DNA of 9,016 bases, taken from NCBI GenBank assembly GCA_900319505.1, contig ONOV01000237.1, positions 1-9,016 of the forward strand, written 5' to 3'. Under the pieces are notes generated by a model. That model was given only the letters and a program-made list of their open reading frames with translations, was not told the DNA's origin and did not search any database. Position 1 is the stretch's first letter; each line of letters begins with the position of its first letter. The position numbers were made by a program, and so were the translations under genes. The DNA comes from an uncultured Erysipelotrichaceae bacterium. GTDB taxonomy: Bacteria; Bacillota_I; Bacilli_A; Erysipelotrichales; Erysipelotrichaceae. This document shows positions 1-6,053 of the stretch, piece after piece.

Positions 1-9
1 CATGAACAT
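1..9 (-). CDS. Start of the next downstream gene (partial)
   Basis: Only the first three codons are inside the window, reading Met-Phe-Met. A GAAAGG ribosome-binding site at 15-20 lies 5 bases ahead of the ATG at 7-9, and this site sits right after the rpsU stop. In Bacillus and relatives the gene after rpsU is yqeY, encoding a small GatB/YqeY-domain protein, so that is the likely identity. This is inference from gene order only, since the protein itself is not visible. The second ATG at 1-3 is in the same frame and could be the start instead, at a longer spacing of 11 bases. Confidence 0.4.
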
Positions 10-24
10 GATAACCTTTCGGGA

Positions 25-207
25 TTACTTGCCTCTTCTGCGCGCCTTACGGGCTGCTTCAGATTTAAGCTTTCTCTTGACGCCCGGCTTCACATAGTAT
101 TCTCTCTTACGAGCTTCAGCGAGGGTTCCGTTGCGGGATACCTGACGCTTGAAACGGCGCAGCGCATCATCGAGGTTTTCGTTTTCTTTAACAACGACTC
201 TAGCCAT
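25..207 (-). CDS. rpsU: 30S ribosomal protein S21
   Basis: Small basic protein of the 30S subunit, which in the well-studied cases sits near the mRNA exit/platform region and helps initiation. The 60-residue product opens with [20 protein letters not shown], the typical S21 beginning, and ends in a run of Lys/Arg (KARRRGK), with the usual family length. The frame is open to a TTG two codons upstream (211-213), but the purine-rich AGAGAGGGGG at 215-224 lies 7 bases from the ATG at 205-207 and only 1 base from the TTG, so ATG is chosen. It follows murE after 84 bases, and a promoter candidate lies in that gap. In Bacillus, rpsU likewise follows the mtaB region, which supports the assignment. 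Confidence 0.97.
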   Translation of the reverse strand: MARVVVKENENLDDALRRFKRQVSRNGTLAEARKREYYVKPGVKRKLKSEAARKARRRGK

Positions 208-214
208 GTCCAAA

Positions 215-224
215 CCCCCTCTCT
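215..224 (-). promoter_or_regulatory. Ribosome-binding site that sets the rpsU start
   Basis: AGAGAGGGGG on the minus strand ends 7 bases before the ATG at 205-207. The distance rules out the TTG at 211-213 as the main start. Confidence 0.7.
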
Positions 225-239
225 GTTTTCAACTCTGTT

Positions 240-268
240 ATATTATCAGATTCCTTCTGGAAAAGCAA
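240..268 (-). promoter_or_regulatory. Possible rpsU promoter
   Basis: In the gap between murE and rpsU, the minus strand shows TTGCTT (263-268), a 17-base spacer, and TAATAT (240-245) preceded by TG at the extended -10 position. GATAAT (242-247), two bases upstream, is a closer match to the -10 consensus, but its spacing to TTGCTT is only 15. The region is AT-rich and no convincing terminator was seen after murE. rpsU is therefore probably served both by read-through from the operon and by its own start. The -35 match is weak (3 of 6). Confidence 0.4.
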
Positions 269-291
269 ATACATTTACCGGTTTTTTCAAC

Positions 292-1746
292 TTACTTTTC
301 ATCATGGAGCCAGTACTTATGTACTGCCTGACGGGCAATAGCATCATCGCCATCATATGGCTCACGGCCGTATTCACGATAGATGAAACGCTCATCCCCT
401 TTGCCAAGCAGGATGATCGTATCTCCCCTGTCCGCAATTTCAACGGCCTGGCGGATCGCATCATATCTGTCTTCAACGATGATATAGTTGGTATCCTTGA
501 TCCCTGAAGCAATCTCATGACAGATATCCATTGCCTGTTCATCCCGGGGATCATCCTCTGTCAGGATGATCATATCACAGTACTTGTCCAGAATCTCGCC
601 GAAAACCGGACGCTTTTCCGTATCCCTGCGGCCGGCAGATCCGGTCAATGCAATAATACGGTTTTCCTTGGGCGTGATGTGGCTGGCAAAATCACATACC
701 TGCTCAATGCCGTCCGGGGTATGGGCAAAGTCGACAATGATGTTGAACGGCTGTCCTTCATCCACCCGTTCCATACGGCCGGCAATCTGCGACAGATGAC
801 GGATCTGTTCCAGCATATCTTCAATAGGCATACCCTTTTCATGCAGGGCGGCGATGGCCGCAACCAGGTTGTAGATATTGAAACGGGCAACAAGGTTTGT
901 TTCAATCTCATATTCACGATCCCGCACTTTCAGGGTGATCTTGGTTCTGTCTTTCATCAGCTGATAGCTGACCACCTGATAGTCTGCCTTGTTATGAATG
1001 CCGTAAGTTACCCGGCGGCATGGAGCATCCTGCACCATACGCAGGCCATAGGCATCATCCACATTGGTGATGGCAACAGCTTCCGGCTTGAGAGAATCAA
1101 ACAGGCGCTTCTTGGCCAGGAAGTATTTTTCCATGGTGCCATGGTAATCCAGATGGTCATGGGTCAGGTTGGTAAAGACAGCAACATCAAAGTCAATGGC
1201 GCTGACCCTTCCCTGTTCAATGCCGATGGAGCTGGCTTCCAGAGCACATGCCTTCATTCCGGCATCCACCATATCGCCGAGAATCCCATGAAGATCATCA
1301 ATGTTCGGGGTTGTCAGTAAAGGCGGAAGCTTGACACTGCCATACTCAATGGAAATCGTACCAATGTAGCCGGTAGGCTTCACCGGATTGAGAATATCAC
1401 GGATGATGCAGGCAATGGAACTCTTGCCATTGGTGCCGGTCACCCCGTACATCTCAAGCTTATGGCTTGGATAGCCATAGAATTTATCCGCTACGGCATT
1501 GAAAGCGGCGGTGACATCATCCACCTTGATATACACGATATCATCATGCATCAAAGGCAGATCTTCACTGTAGACAATGGCCCTGGCGCCGTTTTCAATG
1601 GCCTGTTCCACAAACCGGTGGCCGTCGCTTGCCATGCCTTTGATACAGAAAAAGATGGAATCAGGACGCCTTTTCCGGCTGTCAGCCATCAGACTTCTGA
1701 TTTCTATATCCGGTACATTTTCAAAAAACTCACTTAACTTCATCAT
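292..1746 (-). CDS. murE: UDP-MurNAc-tripeptide synthetase (MurE-type Mur ligase)
   Basis: Cytoplasmic ATP-dependent ligase that adds the third amino acid to UDP-MurNAc-L-Ala-D-Glu in peptidoglycan synthesis. The 484 residues match the usual MurE length. An N-terminal UDP-binding domain is followed by the P-loop GVTGTNGKSS (101-110), TTPNID (145-150), LEASSIGIEQGR (169-180), NLTHDHLDYHG (193-203), AKKRLF (211-216, with the lysine usually carbamylated), AGRMERV (322-328), VDFAHTPDG (338-346) and GSAGRRDTEKRP (369-380). The position of the substrate motif DNPR reads DDPR (398-401), so L-lysine or meso-diaminopimelate cannot be decided by eye. SSI replaces the common SSH, and GKGDE the common GKGHE. 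Two ATGs in a row open the gene (1744-1746 and 1741-1743); an AAGAGG site 6 bases ahead favours the first. It overlaps the end of mtaB by 17 bases, so translation is probably coupled. Confidence 0.9.
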   Translation of the reverse strand: MMKLSEFFENVPDIEIRSLMADSRKRRPDSIFFCIKGMASDGHRFVEQAIENGARAIVYSEDLPLMHDDIVYIKVDDVTAAFNAVADKFYGYPSHKLEMYGVTGTNGKSSIACIIRDILNPVKPTGYIGTISIEYGSVKLPPLLTTPNIDDLHGILGDMVDAGMKACALEASSIGIEQGRVSAIDFDVAVFTNLTHDHLDYHGTMEKYFLAKKRLFDSLKPEAVAITNVDDAYGLRMVQDAPCRRVTYGIHNKADYQVVSYQLMKDRTKITLKVRDREYEIETNLVARFNIYNLVAAIAALHEKGMPIEDMLEQIRHLSQIAGRMERVDEGQPFNIIVDFAHTPDGIEQVCDFASHITPKENRIIALTGSAGRRDTEKRPVFGEILDKYCDMIILTEDDPRDEQAMDICHEIASGIKDTNYIIVEDRYDAIRQAVEIADRGDTIILLGKGDERFIYREYGREPYDGDDAIARQAVHKYWLHDEK

Positions 1747-3019
1747 GCTTTACCTCTTCACCATACAGATGATGATTCCTGTACTCTTTCAGTTTTATAT
1801 GATACATCTTACCCTGCTCTGCGGAAGGATCAAGATAGACTTCAAAGTACTGCGACGCATGCCCTTTACGGTATCCATCCTCTTCTGTTTCCGCAATCAC
1901 ATCGACCTCTCTGCCTGCCTGAGCCTGTTCATACTGTTCTCTGAGCTGCCGGGAAATAGCAAGACACTTCTCGGTTCTTTCCTTCTTTGTCTGCGGGTCA
2001 ATCTGTTCTCTGCTTTCAGCTGCCACGGTTCCTTTTCTCAAGGAATACGGGAATACATGCAGGAAAGAGAACTGACACTTCTTCAGAAAGGCACAAGTCT
2101 CAGCAAACTCTGCTTCACTCTCCCCGGGAAAGCCTACAATAAGATCGCATGAGATGGCAATATCCGGTATTTCCTGACGGATCTGACTGATGCGCGCATA
2201 GTATTCAGCAGTGGTATAGGGCCGGTGCATCCGTTTCAGGACTGTATCTGAACCGGACTGCAGCGGGATATGAAGATGACGGGCTATGCGGGGTTCCTCT
2301 TTCATGAGGTCTATAAAGTCATCCGTAATCTCTGAGATCTCTATGGAAGAAATACGCAGCCGCTGCAGGTCAGGCACTTCCCTGAGAATCCTGCGCAAAA
2401 GATCCGATAAATGCATCCCATACTCTTTCCCATAGCGTCCGGTATGAATCCCTGCCAGAACAATTTCCGGATAATGAACGGCAATTTCTTTTGCCTTTTC
2501 CACCACCAGATCCGGGTTCATCGATCTTTCCCTGCCTCTTGCATAAGGAATGATGCAGTAGGAACAGAACTGATTGCACCCGTCCTCTACTTTCAGATAG
2601 GCCCTTGTTCTGTTTTCAAACTGAATGCTCGTCAGATCATCAAACGGAATATGATCCAGATTTCCCGTATCATGAACCTTCTGATGATACTTCTGATACT
2701 GTTCAATGCGATCCGGTATCTCTGCCTTGTCCCGTGTTCCGATAACAAGATCTGCTTCTTCAAACTGTTCTTCAGCCACTTCCGCATAGCAACCGGCCAT
2801 CACAAGAATTCCCTGCGGGGATGTTCTTCTGGCCCTGTGCAGCATTCTTCTGCTCTTGGCTGCGGCGGTATTGGTCACCGCACAGCTGAAGATCAGACAC
2901 GCATCCGCCTCATCTTTGAAATCAACTCTTTCCCATCCTCTTTTTTCCATCACAGAAGCGATGGCTTCCGCCTCATAGGCATTGACCTTACAGCCAAGAT
3001 TGCATACTGAAAACTTCAT
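1730..3019 (-). CDS. mtaB: tRNA t6A37 methylthiotransferase MtaB
   Basis: Radical-SAM enzyme that adds a methylthio group to t6A at position 37 of ANN-decoding tRNAs, giving ms2t6A. The 429-residue product has the MiaB/MtaB layout. The N-terminal UPF0004 domain has cluster cysteines at 10 (NLGCKVN), 46 (FSCAVTN) and 77 (AGCYAE). The radical-SAM motif is CNQFCSYC, with cysteines 148, 152 and 155. LQSGSD (253-258) and CDLIVGFPGE (291-300) follow, and a C-terminal TRAM-like region begins near 365. The NLGCKVNAYE opening is typical of MtaB rather than MiaB or RimO. The ATG at 3017-3019 overlaps the rsmE stop as ATGA. An in-frame ATG at 3029-3031 has GGAG 5 bases ahead and is a real alternative, adding four residues. 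rsmE followed by mtaB is also the Bacillus order. Confidence 0.93.
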   Translation of the reverse strand: MKFSVCNLGCKVNAYEAEAIASVMEKRGWERVDFKDEADACLIFSCAVTNTAAAKSRRMLHRARRTSPQGILVMAGCYAEVAEEQFEEADLVIGTRDKAEIPDRIEQYQKYHQKVHDTGNLDHIPFDDLTSIQFENRTRAYLKVEDGCNQFCSYCIIPYARGRERSMNPDLVVEKAKEIAVHYPEIVLAGIHTGRYGKEYGMHLSDLLRRILREVPDLQRLRISSIEISEITDDFIDLMKEEPRIARHLHIPLQSGSDTVLKRMHRPYTTAEYYARISQIRQEIPDIAISCDLIVGFPGESEAEFAETCAFLKKCQFSFLHVFPYSLRKGTVAAESREQIDPQTKKERTEKCLAISRQLREQYEQAQAGREVDVIAETEEDGYRKGHASQYFEVYLDPSAEQGKMYHIKLKEYRNHHLYGEEVKHDEVK

Positions 3020-3723
3020 CTCTCCATCCATTCTCCAATTACACTGCACGCATAGAGTGCAGCTGTCTCTGCCCTGAGTATCCTTGAACCAAGCGACACA
3101 GACACAAATCCATGGTCATTGAGCCATGCATTCTCTTCTTCACTGAATCCCCCTTCCGGTCCGATCACCACACAGATCGAACGGCCTGAAGGCAGCTGCG
3201 ACAGCCTGATACCGCTCTGCCTTGCATTCTCATAGGCAGCTGCCTTCACATCTGCTTCAATGCTTTCAAGCTGCTCAAACCGGATCGTTTCATGTACTTC
3301 CGGTATCAGATTGCGCTTGCACTGCTCCGCCGCCGACTTCACAATACTCCTTCGGCGCTCCATCTTTCCCCTGCGTCCATCATCTTTTACCACACACCGT
3401 GATGAAACAAAGGGCACAATCTCAGCTGCACCGAGTTCCGCCGCCTTCTGATAAACAAGCTCCATCTTTTCCTTCCTGATCAGGGCCATGGCCAGAATCA
3501 GCTTTGCGGGCAGTTCATTGACATGGGGATCCTCTTTTTCAATATGAGCCGCAAACTGTCCGTTCACACTGCAGGTACGCGCAAAATACGCCTGACCCTG
3601 ATAGACCAGACGTACCGTTTCATTCTGCAGCCTTGCCACATCACGGCCGTGATGGGCCTGTTCTGCCGTAAAAATATAATCTGTTCCCGTCTTTAAAGGA
3701 ACATCACAGAAAAACTGCTGCAT
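3016..3723 (-). CDS. rsmE: 16S rRNA m3U1498 methyltransferase RsmE
   Basis: SPOUT-class methyltransferase that uses S-adenosylmethionine to methylate N3 of U1498 in helix 44 of 16S rRNA, acting on the assembled 30S subunit. The 235 residues fit the family. The N-terminal PUA-like part begins MQQFF and has the HH pair at 24-25. The C-terminal knot carries the two signature stretches GPEGGFSEEE (188-197) and LGSRILRAETAA (211-222), which form the cofactor pocket. AAELGAAEIVPF (94-105) is also typical. Start ATG at 3721-3723 has an AGGA site 4 bases ahead, lying in the 7-base gap after the membrane-protein gene. Its stop overlaps the mtaB start as ATGA, so the two modification genes are coupled. 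Confidence 0.95.
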   Translation of the reverse strand: MQQFFCDVPLKTGTDYIFTAEQAHHGRDVARLQNETVRLVYQGQAYFARTCSVNGQFAAHIEKEDPHVNELPAKLILAMALIRKEKMELVYQKAAELGAAEIVPFVSSRCVVKDDGRRGKMERRRSIVKSAAEQCKRNLIPEVHETIRFEQLESIEADVKAAAYENARQSGIRLSQLPSGRSICVVIGPEGGFSEEENAWLNDHGFVSVSLGSRILRAETAALYACSVIGEWMER

Positions 3724-3730
3724 TTCTTCC

Positions 3731-5008
3731 TCACTTACTGTCAGACGCTTCCTTCTTATCAGGATCTCTGACTTCCACTTTCAGCTCAATGACCTTGCGC
3801 TGATCCGCCTTGGTAATGGTCACATGAAGATTGCGGTAGTCAAACTCCTCACCGACCCGGGGGATATGTTCCAGTTCATGAATGGCCCACCCGGATACGG
3901 TAATGTAGTCATCATCCTCGTCATCTTCCTGCTCAATGCCCAATCGTTCAAACATATCATCCGCATCCGCATCACATTTGACCAGATACGTATGATCATC
4001 CAGCTTGGTATAGTACTCCTTGACCGTATCATGTTCATCCCAGATCTCACCGACAAGCTCTTCGATGATATCCTCCAGGGTGATGATGCCTTCCGTACCG
4101 CCGTATTCATCCAGTACCACGGCAAGATGCAGCTTGGCACCCTGCAGCTGTTTGAGCAGCGTTGAAATATGCACGTTGGTACTGGTATAAAGAACCGGCT
4201 TGATCACTTTGCGGATCGGAGTATGTTCATGCAGCATCTGTGCATAGAAATCCTTTTCATGAATCACACCCACGATATTGTCAATAGAATTCTCATAGAC
4301 CGGCAGTCTGGAAAAAGAGTTGTAGCGGAAGGTCTTTTCGATCTGATCCATCGAAGAGGTAATATCAATGGCTACTACATCCACTCTTGGCGTCAGCACA
4401 TCCTTCACATCCACATCATTGAATTCAATGGCAGCGGAAATCAGATCCGATTCATGTTCTTCCAGATTGCCTTCCTTCTCGGCTTCATCAACAACCGTCA
4501 GCAGTTCATCCTGGAAATCCCCGTCATCTTCCTTGACCTTGACAAGCCGGGAAAACAATGATCCGATCCCCTTGAACACAACTACAAGCGGAATCAGAAT
4601 CACTTCCAGAAACTGGACAAACTGTACCGTATGCACAGCCATCTTCTCCGGAATACGCTTGGCAATGGACTTCGGCGTCACTTCACCGAAGATCAGTACC
4701 AGTATGGTAATGACAATGGTAGAAACCGTTGAACCTTCAGCCTCTCCTAAAAAAGAGGTAAACAAAAGCGTACCGATAGTAGCTGCCGCAATATTGACAA
4801 TATTATTGGCAATCAGAATCGTTGTCAGAAAGCGGTCAAAATCATTCAGCACTTCAATGACAACCCCGGCTTCGGCATTATGATCATTGGCCATATTCTT
4901 CAGCTTGATCTGAGAAGCACAGGAATAGGCTGTTTCAATAGCTGAAAACAGTCCTGAAAACAGAATCAGGATCACTAAAGCCAGTATATATCTGCCCTGT
5001 TCATTCAT
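3731..5008 (-). CDS. CNNM/CBS/CorC_HlyC-type membrane protein (magnesium-efflux or hemolysin-C family)
   Basis: Integral membrane protein of the family that holds Bacillus MpfA and Salmonella PaeA; related CNNM proteins export Mg2+ or other cations. Older databases call it hemolysin, which is probably misleading. Domains in the 425 residues, in order: a CNNM (DUF21) membrane domain with hydrophobic segments near 7-24, 61-86, 95-110 and 127-149 and the conserved GEVTPKSIAKR (108-118); a CBS pair near 205-325, including LTPRVDVVAID, RLPVYE, VVLDEYGGTEGIITLEDIIEE and VGEIWDE; and a C-terminal CorC domain to about 414. An acidic patch EDDEDDD (361-367) sits in the CorC domain. The ATG at 5006-5008 has AGGTG about 8 bases ahead. 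It is the first gene of the left-hand unit and has its own promoter. The transported ion is not shown by sequence. Confidence 0.9.
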   Translation of the reverse strand: MNEQGRYILALVILILFSGLFSAIETAYSCASQIKLKNMANDHNAEAGVVIEVLNDFDRFLTTILIANNIVNIAAATIGTLLFTSFLGEAEGSTVSTIVITILVLIFGEVTPKSIAKRIPEKMAVHTVQFVQFLEVILIPLVVVFKGIGSLFSRLVKVKEDDGDFQDELLTVVDEAEKEGNLEEHESDLISAAIEFNDVDVKDVLTPRVDVVAIDITSSMDQIEKTFRYNSFSRLPVYENSIDNIVGVIHEKDFYAQMLHEHTPIRKVIKPVLYTSTNVHISTLLKQLQGAKLHLAVVLDEYGGTEGIITLEDIIEELVGEIWDEHDTVKEYYTKLDDHTYLVKCDADADDMFERLGIEQEDDEDDDYITVSGWAIHELEHIPRVGEEFDYRNLHVTITKADQRKVIELKVEVRDPDKKEASDSK

Positions 5009-5089
5009 CTGACATCACCTTTTTCTAGTGGCGGCATACAAGCATCTTCCAAAATAAAACACATCCTTTCAATCAGAATACACAGACAG

Positions 5090-5118
5090 ATTATACATGA
5101 AGCACCTGCTGCCTTCAA
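5090..5118 (-). promoter_or_regulatory. Promoter of the membrane protein-rsmE-mtaB-murE unit
   Basis: The minus strand reads TTGAAG (5113-5118), exactly 17 bases, then a perfect TATAAT (5090-5095). This is the best sigma-A-type promoter in the window. It lies 8 bases past the terminator hairpin of the preceding unit and leaves an untranslated leader of about 75 bases before the ATG at 5008. Confidence 0.75.
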
Positions 5119-5126
5119 ATACAGCA

Positions 5127-5150
5127 AAAGCCGGCAGTTAAGCCGGCTTT
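5127..5150 (-). terminator. Hairpin terminator after the helix-turn-helix gene pair
   Basis: Perfect 9-bp stem AAAGCCGGC / GCCGGCTTT (5142-5150 paired with 5127-5135) with a 6-base loop. It starts 3 bases after the stop codon of the gene ending at 5154. In the minus direction it runs into TTTTGCTGTATTT, a short and interrupted U tract. Stem position and GC content support an intrinsic terminator separating the two units; the tail is moderate, so some read-through is possible. Confidence 0.75.
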
Positions 5151-5153
5151 CCT

Positions 5154-5483
5154 TCATGATTCAAAATCAGTTCTTTCCAGGGCTTCACACAGCTGCTCTT
5201 TGACACTCTTGAGCAGATAGTCACTGGAGAAATTCAGATCTTCCGCAATGGATTTGATCGTCTGGTGCTGTATATAAGCACGCCAGACCATAATCCGATA
5301 CGACGGCATGGGCACCTGCCAGATGACCTGCAGAATCTTTCTCACTTTTTCCTGTTCACCTGACAGCGGCTGGCTGAGATCGACGTACTGCTGCGGCTTT
5401 GTGCCGAATGCCTGCAGATAACTGCCATAGCGGCGGCATTCCCGCCTGAACTCGCGTACGCTCATTTTTACCTTTTCACTCAT
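5154..5483 (-). CDS. Small protein with a sigma-region-4-like helix-turn-helix (function unknown)
   Basis: I do not recognise a named family. The 109 residues begin with a basic segment (REFRRECRRYG, 10-20). The second half fits the pattern of sigma factor region 4 and of small phage-type regulators: a helix with SYRIMVWRAYIQ (61-72), then QTIKSIAEDLNF (74-85) and SSDYLLKSVKEQL (86-98) as a likely helix-turn-helix. Its C-terminal 38 residues align without gaps to the product of the gene just upstream, so the two look like old paralogues. The chosen ATG overlaps the upstream stop by 8 bases (ATGAGTGA). An in-frame ATG at 5463-5465 has AAAAGG 5 bases ahead and may be the true start, giving 103 residues. 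A terminator follows directly. A DNA-binding or RNA-polymerase-binding role is inference. Confidence 0.7.
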   Translation of the reverse strand: MSEKVKMSVREFRRECRRYGSYLQAFGTKPQQYVDLSQPLSGEQEKVRKILQVIWQVPMPSYRIMVWRAYIQHQTIKSIAEDLNFSSDYLLKSVKEQLCEALERTDFES

Positions 5484-5880
5484 CGTACAGTACCTGTTTC
5501 ATCCATTTATCCATGGAATACTGCATCTGTCTGCGCGTCAGTCCGAAGCTTTCCGCTACCGACTGCTGCGTTCTTCCCTCTATAAACAGCATCCATAACA
5601 TCAGATAAGCAGTATGACCGCATTTTTCATCAATGCGCTGAAATACATCATCCACATAGTGTATATCCTGGGCAAGCAGCTGATACAGCTCGATATTGCC
5701 AAGCCCGGTATCCATGTGAGGATCCAGCTTCACCGTTCCCTTTTCAGGCTTTACTCCGGCCAGTGAAGGATAGCGGTTAACAAGATGATCCATCTCCTGC
5801 TTCTCCTTCTGATACACCCGGCACGAAGTACGGAATGCGGCAAGTTTACTGCGATAGCTGTTATCGACATTTCCAGACAT
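5476..5880 (-). CDS. Helix-turn-helix protein, first gene of a two-gene unit (function unknown)
   Basis: No family recognised with confidence. The 134 residues have a charged N-terminal half (YRSKLAAFR, VYQKEKQEMDHL) and a C-terminal part like sigma region 4 or phage late-gene regulators. This part comprises TAYLMLWMLFIEG (90-102), TQQSVAESFGL (104-114) and TRRQMQYSMDKWM (115-127). The ATG at 5878-5880 lies 10 bases after AGGAG. An in-frame GTG at 5884-5886 is 4 bases from it and is a possible alternative start, adding two residues. The frame stays open to 5925, but no better start is seen there. Its end overlaps the next small gene, which encodes a shorter protein of the same layout, so both are probably made together. 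Nothing phage-structural lies nearby. Confidence 0.7.
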   Translation of the reverse strand: MSGNVDNSYRSKLAAFRTSCRVYQKEKQEMDHLVNRYPSLAGVKPEKGTVKLDPHMDTGLGNIELYQLLAQDIHYVDDVFQRIDEKCGHTAYLMLWMLFIEGRTQQSVAESFGLTRRQMQYSMDKWMKQVLYDE

Positions 5881-5925
5881 ATGCACTGCACTCCTTTCCA
5901 ACTCGTGACGCAAGAGGTACATCAC

Positions 5926-5938
5926 ACAGTATTACTGT
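5926..5938. promoter_or_regulatory. 13-bp palindrome, possible operator
   Basis: ACAGT-ATT-ACTGT is a perfect inverted repeat with 5-base arms. It covers the TACAGT -10 candidate of the proximal promoter and sits 46 bases ahead of the ATG of the first helix-turn-helix gene. A binding site for a dimeric regulator, perhaps one of the two encoded proteins, is a guess. Short palindromes of this size also occur by chance. Confidence 0.3.
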
Positions 5939-5962
5939 AGTTGAAAACGAGCCGATTCGCAA
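5934..5962 (-). promoter_or_regulatory. Proximal promoter candidate of the helix-turn-helix pair
   Basis: The minus strand shows TTGCGA (5957-5962), a 17-base spacer and TACAGT (5934-5939). Each box matches the sigma-A consensus at 4 of 6 positions. It is weaker than the distal candidate at 5986-6014, and its -10 box lies inside the palindrome. Confidence 0.3.
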
Positions 5963-5985
5963 GGTACGTTTTGATATTTATCTCC

Positions 5986-6014
5986 ATTATTGAGGATAGG
6001 AAAAGAAAAATCAA
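5986..6014 (-). promoter_or_regulatory. Distal promoter candidate of the helix-turn-helix pair
   Basis: The minus strand shows TTGATT (6009-6014), 17 bases, then AATAAT (5986-5991), which matches the -10 consensus at 5 of 6 positions. It is the better of the two promoters in the 173-base gap after malic enzyme and would give a leader of about 100 bases. No strong terminator for malic enzyme was found ahead of it; a CTTTTT/AAAAAG arm pair near 6027-6040 has only a 2-base loop and no GC stem. Confidence 0.5.
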
Positions 6015-6053
6015 GATCTGATGTACACTTTTTACAAAAAGAACCTTCCTGAT

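Noticed and set aside
517..1320. Long open frame of 267 codons on the plus strand
   Set aside because: It lies wholly antisense to murE, whose motifs are clear, and its translation shows no family pattern.
1577..2152. 191-codon plus-strand frame spanning the murE/mtaB junction
   Set aside because: Antisense to two supported genes; hydrophobic composition arises from the reverse strand and no start site or family pattern supports it.
3731..5008. Virulence hemolysin
   Set aside because: The hemolysin name is historical for CBS/CorC proteins; the domain order is that of CNNM-type ion exporters.
5154..5880. Prophage remnant
   Set aside because: The two small proteins resemble phage-type regulators, but there is no integrase, attachment repeat or structural gene nearby, and the flanks are housekeeping genes.
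5944..5972. AAAACG / CGTTTT inverted arms in the gap before the helix-turn-helix genes, considered as an operator or SOS box
   Set aside because: Arms are 6 bases and 17 bases apart, and the sequence does not fit the Gram-positive LexA consensus.
6027..6040. CTTTTT/AAAAAG inverted repeat after malic enzyme as a terminator
   Set aside because: The loop is only 2 bases, the stem has almost no GC, and there is no proper U tract after a GC stem.
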